DNA from: Litoditis marina
Taxonomy: Eukaryota; Nematoda; Chromadorea; Rhabditida; Rhabditidae
Direction of reading: 5' to 3'
DNA length: 64,000 nucleotides
NCBI GenBank assembly: GCA_964036275.1
Contig: OZ038437.1
Location: 12,952,638-13,016,637 of the forward strand
Every line of letters starts with the position of its first letter. Within the stretch, counting starts at the first letter, position 1. The translations under genes were made by a program, and so were the position numbers. The notes under the pieces are model-generated. The model had not been told where the DNA came from, made no database searches, and was given only the letters and a program-made list of their open reading frames with translations. Positions 1 to 12,500 of this stretch are shown piece by piece.

Positions 1-597
1 TCAATCAATCATGGTAAAGTTCGGAAACGCGTGAATGAACGATTTACGTCCATTGAGCGCCGTTTTTCGTGTTTGAAAACGGTGAAAAGTTCATTTTACG
101 TCGGATAAGTGAATTTGATTCCGGAGTTCTCTCATTTGAAGTCGTGTTATTGGGTCGAGCGGTGGCAGCTGAGGTGATTTTGCTGAATATTGATTATTCT
201 GGTTTACCACTAACTTTTCATTAGCGTAATATTCGTATTTCATGAGCAACATGGGAGCATTTCACTGAAGATATTTACACTTTCTGACTCAAACTGTTGA
301 ATTCAAGAAAGTCTTTTTTTAGAACTTCTGAGAGTTGATTGGTTTTCACATTGCTAAGCTAATATGTATTTGCCACAAATATTTCATTAAAGAAGGACGA
401 TTATGTGGTCCGATCGCAACGGTTCAGTCCTTTAAACCGCAATACATTTTTCAATTGCAGTTTAAAGGACCGTTGAAACGAGATTGGTCCACAGTATCGT
501 CCTTCTTTAACTATAATAAATATTCCTATATAAAGTTATTCAATTAATCATTTTCTCAACGTTTTCTTCAAGATGACACCTCTGAACCCTTCCAGAC
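1..597. promoter_or_regulatory. Upstream region of the SLC6-like gene
   Basis: No coding exon is recognised. The stretch holds a 120-bp foldback MITE (387-510) and AT-rich sequence. A good acceptor (ends CTTCCAG at 595) lies two bases before the proposed start codon, so the transcript probably has an upstream non-coding exon or is trans-spliced there. No TATA box was assigned. Confidence 0.4.
387..510. mobile_element. Foldback MITE, family A, copy 1
   Basis: A 120-bp near-palindrome bounded by TTAAAGAAGGACGAT and its inverse. The inner arms (CAGTCCTTTAAAC and GTTTAAAGGAC) also pair. It sits upstream of the SLC6-like gene. Six relatives occur in the window. Confidence 0.8.
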
Positions 598-3500
598 ATG
601 TCAAAGCTGCAAGAATCTGCTCCCACCAAAATTGTCTCGAACAAGGAAAAAGATTCAACGGATCGCTTGGAAAACATAAGCAAAACGGAGGTATAGTACT
701 CACATATTTCCCAACTGGACTCGTTGGCAGCGTGTCAAAAACTTTGAAAGACTGTTATTTAGAGAAAACATATATTTTACAGAAAGTTTTTCTCGAACAC
801 GGATTGCAACAAAGGGGAAGAACCCTTCACATAAATTTCTATTGTTTCGAAGTATTTCAACATGTTCAAAAACTAACTAGAAATTTCATTGGCAAGCTGC
901 CCAAGTCCAGTTGAGAAATGTGCGAACTATATAGTGCGTGCCAAATTTATAAAATACTCGCCTCATGTGAAACTCGAACCGAGACCAAAAGTTTAGGAGG
1001 CGCGGATGCTGACCACTGTACCAACTGGGCGAACAGCACCGTTGTTGACGAATTGTATGTATGGGTTCTTACACAGGACGAAGTGAAATATACAGTATAC
1101 CCCTCTCATTCTATGAGCGACAACTGTATTTGCTCGAAAAGTTATTTCTCCCACAAAGACAGCAAAGGGCTGAATCGATTAAACAGCAGTACGCGGCGAA
1201 GTGTTTCAAATGGTTTCCGAACCCGAGTTAGAGGTTTTTATACTAATTAGCATAGACTGAATGTTTCCTGCTTACTTTATATATCCACGATTTTTATTTT
1301 TCCTTTCAGGCAAACTTTTCGTTGAACAAAACGCAGGCGGAAAGTTTGAAGTCAGAAAACGCGGCAAAAGGGACTCCTACTCCATTGGTAATCAATCAAT
1401 AATCGTTGTCTATAGGCAGTTATAGTTTGATCATCTCCATACTCGTATCTACTACTAAACAGATCAGGTTCAAACTACAACGCCAACATGTACCGTCGAC
1501 ATCAGTTTGTTACAACTTACTTTCACATTTTTTTTTCAAGATACACGCGAATAAAAAAGTACCCATCTAAGGGGGTAAGACTATCAGCTAAATTGAAAAT
1601 AGGGGGGGGGGATTTAAAGTTGAATGTTTAATAACTTTTTGGAACTTCTTCTCATTCTCATTCAAACAAGCGAATCAATACACAATTGTTGTTTTTTACA
1701 AAACTTTTTTTATTAGAAAAACTCCGAGCGTCCAGGAACGCCGAACACCTTCACTCATAACACTGCAGATACACAGACTCCAGAAAAGGTCGGAATTTAT
1801 CAAGTTTTTGGTGATACCAAAAAAAAAGTTCGAATGTTTAGTAAGTTTTCATTGTTTCTATCAGGTCTAGTCTGAACAAATTAGTGTGATCTACACCGGA
1901 GAAATCGATAATGACTTATTGAACGGTTTCTCTTTTCTACGAATCATCTCGGCTCTTCCATCGCATCCTGCGTCTCTCGCTTTGCCTTACTATTTCTCGT
2001 CTCTTACCTCCCGGCGGGATGTAAGAGCAGAGAAATAGCGTATGTTAGAGGAGACGCAGGATGGGATGAAGGTGCCGGGATCTTCTAGCATACGTACTCA
2101 GAACTTACAAGATATAGGAAATAACCAGATCATTGTTGCAGTTTGATTTCGAAACTTCTCCCACTTCAAGAATTTCGACAAAACGACAACGACATCAAAC
2201 TAAGCGTGAAGAAGGCCAACCTTATTCACTTGCTCTGCATAGATCATAGCTATGGTGGATCTCAAGTGAAAAATCCTCCATCCTTCAAGTTAGATATATT
2301 GATTTTCAGACGCTGCAACTTCAATTGACTCCCACTCCCACGTCGGTCGAGAAAGTTGGACCTGATAATGGTATGTCAAATAAAGGTGAAGCTCAGAGAA
2401 GTAATACAAACTAGAAAATTGGAGAAAAACTCAATTTCCTTATTTACATAGACATACAGAGATCGTGTTGGTTTTGATCTGTGATGTCTAGACAACGAAT
2501 CACATTTCAGCTGACTCACTACAAACTACATATTTGCAGAAACTCCTCCAAACTACATCCCGAATTCCCTTGCAAACTACAAATTCCAAAGAGAGAAAGA
2601 CAGAGAAAGAATGAGAGAGAGAGAGAGAGAGAAAGATAGAGAAAGAATGAGAGATAGAGAGAGAAAGTGAAAATAAGTCAATCCCTTTCAAACTCCAAAC
2701 TACAAACTCCATTCCAGATGCGGCGCCACCCTCCGCCAATGAGGGTATTGATTGGTTCAGTCTGTCGATATCGATTTGTGTGGCGGCGACAACTTTTGAC
2801 TACAATCAGATACATATGCTCGGATTCGCGGCACGCAATCATGGAGGATGTACGTTTTTCTCTTCGCGGGAATAGTCACGTGTCACGTGTGAACACGTGA
2901 GAGCTCCATCACGTGTCACGTGAAGAACGTGATCAATCACCCTATGTTTCATTGCATGCTCTTGAAATCTCATGGGTTGCACAAAGTAGTTATTAGCGAC
3001 ACGTGATCTTCCACATGCAAAGTTTGTGGCACAGTTGCACGTGATTAGCAGTACGTTGTAAGTTACATGTCATTGGAAAATGAAACACCTCTTTCTTGCG
3101 TTTTACATGACGTCGGAATTCCACTGACTGTATATCAAGCTCTTTTTGGGAGTAGTTTACATTTGCCCCCCCCCCCACCCTGGTCGAATATGGGTTGAAT
3201 AGGGCCCGTACTACAATCGTCCCCCCCCCCACCTTTGGAAGGGGGGGGGGGCGATTATACACCATGCTTATTTACTGCAGGCTTGGGCTGAGTGAGGGAT
3301 GATTGTTCATTGTCGAAGATGTACAATGTCCCCCCACCCATTTACCAATTAACCCCCACCTTCGCGCGACTTTTCTGGGATTTCAATTAGGTGGGGGTAA
3401 TAGTACCACAAGGGGGATGATTGTTGCGTGGGGGCGATTGTACATTTTCCTCTCTTTCTTAGATAGATTAATTATCGAGTTTAACCCTTTTCAGTCTATT

Positions 3501-6500
3501 TCATCGCTTGCTATATCGTCGTGTCTATCTTGCTCGGATTCCCCCTTCTGAACCACGCTTTCCATATTTCTCAGTTCACGCAGACTGGTCTGACCAAAGT
3601 ATGGGGAATGCACACCGAGCTATTCAGATGTAGGTCCCCTTGTGTTGTAGCGTCCCTTTTTCATTTGGGTGATACCGAAACGGAAATTCAACTTTTATTG
3701 CTCATTTTAACGATAATGCTGGCTCTAAGTAGTGTTGTAGTACGTCACCAGTCATCAAATACATTTCTCATAGAGTGGCGGATATTATGGCCCAATTGGT
3801 CCTAAATGGACGGGAATGTGCTTTGTGGTACCGTAACACTATGAAAATCGATGATAGCGTTAATGGATTGGTGAAAAGTGTCAGTGAACTACCGAAACCC
3901 GCAGTTGACCACTCCCTAAATACATTTCAGGCATTGGTTATGCCATGTTGGTTTCGGTAATGTATCAAAATCCTACCATAATCACATCGTTACCCTAGTA
4001 CCGTAATTCTGTAATTCAATAAATGTGAAAATAACGTAATCTAGTGACTTTGTAAACTACCGTAATAAACTCAACTTTAATTCTCTAAACACATTTCAGG
4101 TATCGTTTTTGTCATGTTGGTGTGGTGAATTAACAAAATCCTACCGTAATTCTACCGCTACCTTAGAGTACCGTAATTCTGTAATTCAATAAATGTGAAA
4201 ATAACGTAATCTAGTGACTTTGTAAACTACCGTAATAAACTCAACTTTAATTCTCTAAACACATTTCAGGTATCGTTTTTGTCATGTTGGTGTGGTGAAT
4301 TAACAAAATCCTACCGTAATTCTACCGCTACCTTAGAGTACCGTAATTCTGTAATTCAATAAATGTGAAAATAACGTAATCTAGTGACTTTGTAAACTAC
4401 CGTAATAAACTCAACTTTAATTCTCTAAACACATTTCAGGTATCGTTTTTGTCATGTTGGTGTGGTGAATTAACAAAATCCTACCGTAATTCTACCGCTA
4501 CCTTAGAGTACCGTAATTCTGTAATTCAATAAATGTGAAAATACCGTAATCTAGTGAATTTGTAAACTACCGTAATAAACTCAATTTTAATTCTCTAAAC
4601 ACATTTCAGGTATCGTTTTTGTCATGTTGGTTTTGGTAAATTAACAAAATCCTACCGTAATTCTACCGCTACCCTAGAGTACCGTAATTCCGTAATTAAT
4701 TAAACTTGTAAATTACCGTAATCCCGTGATTTTGTAAATTACCGTAATCCAGTAAATGTTAAAATACCGTAATCTCAAAACACATTTCAGGTATCGGATT
4801 TGCCATGTTGGTACTGGTCGTGTACCTACTAGCCTTGGACGTACTTCTGTCTGCCGAAATTGTTTCCTACGTTCTCCGTATTTACGATAATCCATTGAAA
4901 GTGGTCACGTGTGAACGGGACGGACCCTTTGGTGAGTTTCGACGTTTTTCGCATACTTCCCGAGCACAAAAAGAAGAAAAATTATGTTATGCACAACGAA
5001 ATGAACAAGAGAAAAAAACATCAGAAAAATTCTGAGTTTCGCCTCTAAGAGCCGCGCAACATGTTCGTCCACCGAAATCCATTGAAAGTGGTGACGTGTG
5101 AACGGAATGGACCCTTTGGTAAGTATTGCAGTTTTTATCTGATATTCACGGATACAAGGTCTACTTTTTGCGAGTTTATCGCATTCAAAGTCCTATTTAT
5201 GTGATATACTGAGATGTTTTTGACGCCCACAGATTTTTGCTCCGAGAGTTTGAATGAATAAAAAAAACAACGTCAACTACGCCAGAAATCGAGCCTTCTC
5301 ACACTTTGGTTCTATTCGAAGCATCGAGAACTAATCTACTTCTGTTTGGGCAATACTGTCACCTCCGACTTCCAGTATAGTGCGTGCCAAGTCTATAAAA
5401 TAACTTAGTCATGTCAATTTTATAAAACGGGCTCGAAAGTTTGGGAGACCCAAAGGCTAACGACTATACCAACTTCTCCTACATCGTATATATATATGTT
5501 CTAACACAGCACAGAATGAAATATACAGTATACCTTCGCCTTTCTTTAGGCGACCACTATAACTCTCCCCTTCCAGACTGCAACCCTGCCGAAGAGATCA
5601 AAATTCTGCGCGACTGCTGTTTCTCGCTGAGCCTCAGCATGGAGTGCGAGAAAACTCATAACTGGACTCTGTCGCTGGGATCATCTTATTGTGTGCCGGG
5701 ATATCCATCGAATATTGCACTCATAGGAGCACCCACTCTATTTGCACAGTGAGTTCTATAATGTTTTTTTTGAGTGATTTGTCACGTGCCACGTGTGTAA
5801 TCACGTGACTAAATCCTACAAAATCTTTCACGGCCACTATTTCAGCTATGTGTTACTTTATTCATACAATTACAACCAGACAATGGATCACATTATGGTA
5901 TCCGTAGAGAGGGGGTCCGTAGAGGATAAACTAGGCATGAATGAGCTCTATTACCAGCTCATGCGGTCCGCCATGAAGATAGCGCGCAGAGTGGGATCGA
6001 ACCATGGTGTTTGGAGTGCTAGCGCGCACACAACCAGTCGACCACTCGGGGTTGAAAGGATTGCCACGCCGCCTGAAAAGACACTGTTTCAATTCTGATA
6101 GATTTCCGGAAATTTGTTCGTTTCAGAAAGCAGGCTGCAGAGAGGTTCGGCCATTTCCAGTATGATGTGAGTTCACATTACTTTTACTATATTCGAACGT
6201 TAGGTACAAAACACGGAAGAAAATGATAACTTTTCTGTGTAGTTTGAGACACATCGGCTTTCTCAACACAGCCCAAACTCAGCCAAGACAATTCCCAGCC
6301 AATTGGCCAGCCACTCTTGTAGCGCTCTTGACGAGAGAGTGTGCAGGCAGAGAGACGCAGACTGTCTTAGCTTGTCTGCGCGTCATTGACCTGCATGCTC
6401 TCTCGCTTTTGTAGCTGGCCAATCGCAGCAATTTAGCGCTAATCGTACTGAGTTTCCAAGTGAACTTTGGCAGCTTGAAATTATCATGGGTTTTCGAGTT

Positions 6501-9500
6501 TCATCGGAAATTATGTGAGCTGTTATTCGTACCCAAGTTCAATTACGCACAACTGTTTTATAGATTTTTGAGGAATATTTCAACGAAATTCATATTTATT
6601 CCAGAATTTTGTTGCGGCCCTTGTGATTCTGGCAATAGTGACTGGTCTGGCTTGGCTCGGGGTTCGAATCTTCAGTTATATCAACTCGGTTGTTTGTGAG
6701 TTTCAGTTTTAATTCTCTGTTTAAACTTTGATAATAAAAATAAATTTTTTTGCAGAATTTCTGAAGCCGTACAAAAGCTATCCGATAGCGTTTCACCTTC
6801 AGTGTGCACTCGACATTTTACGCTTGTTAAAGTTTACAGTCACAATTTTGTCAAACTTCATAATTTAGTAGTCATTTCGGTACCTTTGAGAACTCGGGAA
6901 CACCACAGTGTGTTTTAGATTTAAGAGGCAGTACACAAGATGTATTTATATTTTGGTCTTCTGGTTCGCCTCAATGAATGAAACCTTGCAGACTGTTTGG
7001 CCGTTTTGATAACGAATTTTTAGTACGACATATTTCTTTCCTAACTTTCTATAAAATACTTTCGATCAAGCTTTTGATTTTTGCTGAAAAACATTGACAA
7101 AAGTAATGAAGATTAATAAAAGAAGGCTGATAAAAAATTTCCAGACTGTTTGGCCGTTTTGATGATGACAGTTTGGGGGATTTCCATGCTTTTCGTCGGA
7201 AATTTCGGGGAAGGATGGAAAATGCTGGTCAGACTCTCGGAACCCGAGAAAGTGTTCTCGCTTGGGGTGAGTCTTGAAGCCTTGGCAGCTTTCTGCTTCG
7301 TCTCGTCTCTCTCTCTCTTTCCTTCTTTCTTTTTCTCCCTCTCTCTCCCCGTCTCTCCCCCTCTCACTCTCTCTTTCACTATTTTTCTATCTCTATTTCT
7401 CCTCACATCTGTTTTCTACTAATTTTCTCTTTTCAGTTCTTACTTTTATGCACCTCTTTCTTTGTAGAGTCTCTTTTTTCTTCTGAGAAAGTAAATAAGT
7501 TAGCGGGAGCAATAAAAAAAGCAAATAGTTTATTCTTGAACTTATAGTAACAGGAAATTGAATAGTCACGTATAGTTAGCATTCTAATGAGGAATCGTGC
7601 ACTTTGTCATTGCACGTTTCTGAGTTCTGCTGTGTCTAACATGTTTCACGTGACTCCGTGGTTGACTAACCGTATAGTCCACTTTTCAGTTCGTTTCTGT
7701 GCTCTCCGCCATGGTCTACAACAAGAGTTGCTTCAAGTTTGCCATGGTTTCCATCACTTCGTATCATCCACAGAAATTGAAATACTTCTGGGTTAGTGTT
7801 AAATTCATCTGAAACAGAATTACTGGCTGTCACAAAGACTTTTGTATGGTACTATGAAATTATGTGCTCAGTGAAAGGTGCTACTGAGAATCGTTTTGAC
7901 CCTGATTCAAGACGATTTTGGTTTTGTTCCTAGAATGTTGGGTCCTCATCAGTTAAACTCCATTGAGAACAACACCAAATTCGTCCTCGGTTTCACCAAG
8001 GTCGAAACGATTTTAACGATTTTGAGAGAAACCTTTCCTTTGGGGTTAGTTTTCAATATTTGTACGTAACTCTTCAATCAGACTCCTTTTAAAAGTCGTA
8101 AGACTGCCAATCTTCGACCATAAAACATATTTCACGCTCTCAGTTCATAAAGCAGCTTTGTCACTTTGAGAATGGAAACTTACAGTAATTTCCTGAATAA
8201 TTTGGGGAGGGGGGAGTTAGTTTTCAATTTGAATGTATAACGTATAATTACTTCCATTTTTCTTCTGTGATATGGATAGAAAACTAACGAGAGGGGAGGA
8301 GGGGGGGGGGGGGAGGTGAAAGTATATATTTTTTCTTTTTTCTTCATTTAAATGTTTTCAGGTGGCCGCCGTGATACATTTCGGCCAGTTGATCTTTGTA
8401 CTTTTCCTGCTGTTAGCCGACGTTTCCATGGGAATGCGACACACCGATGACAAGTTTCCGCGAACCACCTATCAGATGTCACCCAATCGTAAGATCAAAC
8501 CACAATAAGCAAACAGAATACAAAAAGTAGATCAATACAAACACAACATGATTGCGACATTTTTCGTGTGTGGAACAAACCACCTATCAGAGGCACCGAA
8601 TGGTAGGTTTGATGTGCTTGTAGTTTGGTGAAGATCAAACTACAAATCAGGGAATTTTTCCGTCTTCCCCGCTCAAAGTGAATCGTTCAAACTCAATCTT
8701 TTATTGAATCTTTGTCCCATTCAAGATTGTAAGGTTTTAAAACTTGAGATTTTCATTTAAATTTCTGAATTGTTGCATGTTGCGCACAAACGTAGCAAAT
8801 GTCGTGATTTCGAGAAAAATTCTAAATTAAAATGTCGTGATTTCGAGAAATAAACTCAAAAAAAATGAAAGTTTTTTTTTCACAGATTTGGCTTTCTACG
8901 GAATTATCCCCGAGCTGTTCTCTACCTTTTCGGGTAATAAATTTGGATTTTGGTTCTACATGTACTATGTGATGGCGTTTTGTTCGAATTTCGGCACAAT
9001 TTGCAGTGAGTTACCACTTTTTCACTCGTTGTTACCGATAAGATGTTCTGAACGTTTCATGAAGAAAAAAAAACACCACACACTTTGCTGTATCATCAGT
9101 TCTAAGCGATTTACATATACTGTTAGTCAATTGCACAGTCACGTGAAACATGTTGGACACAGCAGAGCTCAGAAACGTGCAATGTCAAAGTGCACTATGC
9201 CTTGTTAGACTGCTAACTTCACGTGACTATTCATTCGACTTCTAGTGAGGTCACGGGACCTAATTTAAATCACGTCTGGTCTACTACACGTTTCACTACC
9301 ACTGGGTTAACTTTACCCTATTTTCTTTTGATAAATTATACGTTCCACGTGACACTTATTTCCCTACTTCATGTGTTACTTTTCATGTTACTACTCGTCA
9401 CACTTGTTGTAGGCTCGTTTAAGACTTACTCCGTAATCTTCATATATACTCTCCCCGTACGTAATCAATCGTTCCTGTATGATCATATCGAATTACGAAG

Positions 9501-12500
9501 AGAGGCACTGAAACAAGAGAGCGCACAGACGAGGAGCCATCAGAGGGCGAGAGCAACTACGACATCATGAAGAGGCGGTGCCATGAAAACGGCAGTAGTT
9601 GTGATGTAGCACTGTGTAAAGGTTGCCACTCTGGGGTTCTTATAATTGTAACTATATTTATTATGTACCTTCATCATCATAGTTACGAATGAACATTCAT
9701 CTATACTCTCTAGTTGTTCCCGCTTACCCATATAAGCCGCTACACAAAGTCAGGAAGAGTTTGTTCAGAGTCTTGATACACTACATCTACATTACGTTAA
9801 CCCGTTGCTCACTACACGTTTTATGTGACGTTCCGCACGTTAGCCATCCTACACGTACGTATCACTGTGTAATAAATGTCAAGTTTCACGTGACCTCACA
9901 TTTAACGTGACACGTTCCATTCAGGCGCGTTCTTCGTGTGCTTCACCATAGTTCGAGACCATTTTCCGAATGCTCCAATTTGGTTGGAAAAAGCATTTTG
10001 TGCGGCACTGGCAGCAGCGACAGTGGTGGCGCTACTTATTGTACAGGTAAATCGAACATAGGTAAAGAAGGACGACTATGTGATCCAATCGCAACGCTCC
10101 AGTCCTTTAAACTGCAATACATTTTTCAATTGCAGTTCAAAGGACCGTTGACACGGGATCGGTCCACATAATCGTCCTCCGGTTAATGTTACAGAATGAA
10201 ATACAAGTAAATAACAACAAATTAAAAATAAATGTAAAACTCGAATGAATACAACTAGGTTATGAGCGGAAGTGGTCGTGCTACTTGTTGTACACTGTAC
10301 AGGTGAATTAATCATATTTGAATGTTACAAAATACAAGTGAATAACAACAAATTTAACACTTGAATGCAAAAATTGAAACGATAGACATAAACATGTGTC
10401 ATTCTATATGTCTTTGGCTTTTTCATTCGAATTGTCACGTGTCACGTGTCGTTTGCATCTGATTATTTACGTGTAACGTGTCTTTTGCATTCAAATCTTC
10501 ACGTGTCACGTGTCCGTTCCATTCGATTCGTCACGTGTCACGTATCTTTTGCATTCAATTCGTCACGTGTCACGTGTCTTTTGCATTCGATTCTTCACGT
10601 GTCACGTGTCGTCTCCATTCGATTTGTCACGTGTCACGTGTCTTTTGCATTCGATTCTTCACGTGTCACGTGTTTTTTGCATTCGATTCTTCACGTGTCA
10701 CGTGTTTTTTGCATTCGATTCTTCACGTGTCACGTGTCTTTTGCATTCGATTCTCCACGTGTGACGTCACTTTTTAGCTGCTCGATCAAAACTATGAAGT
10801 GATGATAGCTGTTTTGGGCATTTGGAGCGGAGTTTTGTGGACCCTCGGACTTCTGGCGACAATTACAATTTACGGTATTGAATAGACAAATAAGGTCGAA
10901 TAAAACTTGTAAATAGAACAAAGTTATTACAAAATGAAATGAGGGGCGGCCTAACGATCCGTCCAATCTCGTGAGAAGTTTATATGAGTTTCTGATGAGA
11001 ATCTCATGAACACCTCATGACCTACTCGTGAAATGTGTCTTTATAACTATTTCTATTAATGTTTGTTCATGAAAAACAAACCTACTCAATCGTTCAGGTA
11101 GCCTTGAGGTTCTATTGGATATTTCCACCATCCACCCTCCAGATATAAAAAAATAATGTAACTATGAGATAGGATGGAATATTATAACAACATTATCTCA
11201 TTTTCATACAACAAAATTATCTATATTATCTTTATTAATTTAATTTACAAATATTTACTCAATCGTTCAGGTAGCCTCGAGGTTCTATTGGATATTTCCA
11301 CTATTCATCCTCCAGACGAAAAATTCCATAAATTCTTGAAGCCAGTTATGCATTCTCGCCTATGGGTATTGGGAGTCGCCACACCACATTTTCTCGCGGT
11401 AAACATGTTCTATGTTGATTTTTAAATTTTCAATATTTGTAAGGTAAGATATTCAATACTTGTAAGGTAAGAGAAGAGGCTGCAATCAATATGTCCCCAC
11501 AAGAAAAAGTTGAAAATCACTTTCTCGCTTGTCGTTGTGTATTTTTCTCCGGGGATCAGAAATTATAGTATGAATCACTGAAAAACGAATATTGTAAATG
11601 TGTTAAACCACACCGCCGAGTACATGCGAACGTTAATCGAATTATTAATAGTCAGGTCATCATTGGTTGTTTTCGCTAGTTTACTTTTTTTTGTTTTCTG
11701 ATCATAAGATTATTATAAATTCGGACTATTGAAATCAATAGGTTTTTTTGAACATTTTTTACACTTCCGGGTAACTATTTGTTTTAATATTAAAGAAGGA
11801 CGAGTATGTCGTCCAATCGCAACGCTTCAGTCCTTTAAACCGCGATACATTTTCGATTGCAGTTTAAAAGACCGTTGTCACGGGATTTGTCCACATAATC
11901 GTCCTTCTTTGAAGGGGGCAGAAAGGAAAGCTAGTATAGGTACCCCGGGGTACCTATATATAACGTTAGGCGCGCCAAAACAAGCAAACGCGTGTCAACC
12001 GTATGCAAATTAGGTTCGTTAATTTGGATTAAAATTTATACTTATCGGTTTCTCTTCAAAAGCTCTTTCATATTAACTTTCCTTTCTGTCCCCCTTTAAT
12101 AAATATTTTTGTTTCAGTTTCTTGGTCTGACGCTGTTTCCGATTATAATACATTCGTTCATGGTTCACAGTTCCGTGCCGGTTCGTTCTATTTTCTGTAT
12201 AGTCGTCGCCAACGAAAAGGCGGGAGGGTACTGTATATCTCAATTTCCACTGTGTACGGGCACAAGTATCCGATTCTCACGCTTGACCATCAACGAGTCT
12301 CGTAGCGCAGTGGTTACCGCCTGGCTACAAATGTTTTGCTCACAGGTTCGATTCCGGCGAGAGACAACAATTTATAAATTTGGCACGCCCTATACCAGGA
12401 ATAAGTCAGTCAAAACTCAAAGTCCTTAAAGTAAAAGTCATTTAAAAATAAAAGTCATTAACTCACTTTTAGTCTAAACTTGAGAATTACAAAAGTTTTG

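Noticed and set aside
3930..3957. Mini-exon encoding CIGYAMLVS
   Set aside because: It has an acceptor and a GTAATG donor but would break the phase to the next exon; treated as the first decoy unit of the array.
7933..8045. Possible extra exon (VETILTILRETFPLG) in the SLC6-like gene
   Set aside because: Its only open frame needs phases that match neither neighbour; exons 7690-7791 and 8362-8488 join directly in phase and give the expected TM6-TM7 order.
10431..10768. CRISPR-like spacing of repeats
   Set aside because: Units are contiguous without unique spacers and the genome is eukaryotic.
10446..10802. Three long repetitive open frames
   Set aside because: They are the three frames of a 32-bp non-coding minisatellite in an intron.
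12297..12370. A tRNA gene (A and B boxes present)
   Set aside because: It is part of the dispersed SINE; the acceptor stem does not pair and the same unit recurs many times with mutations.
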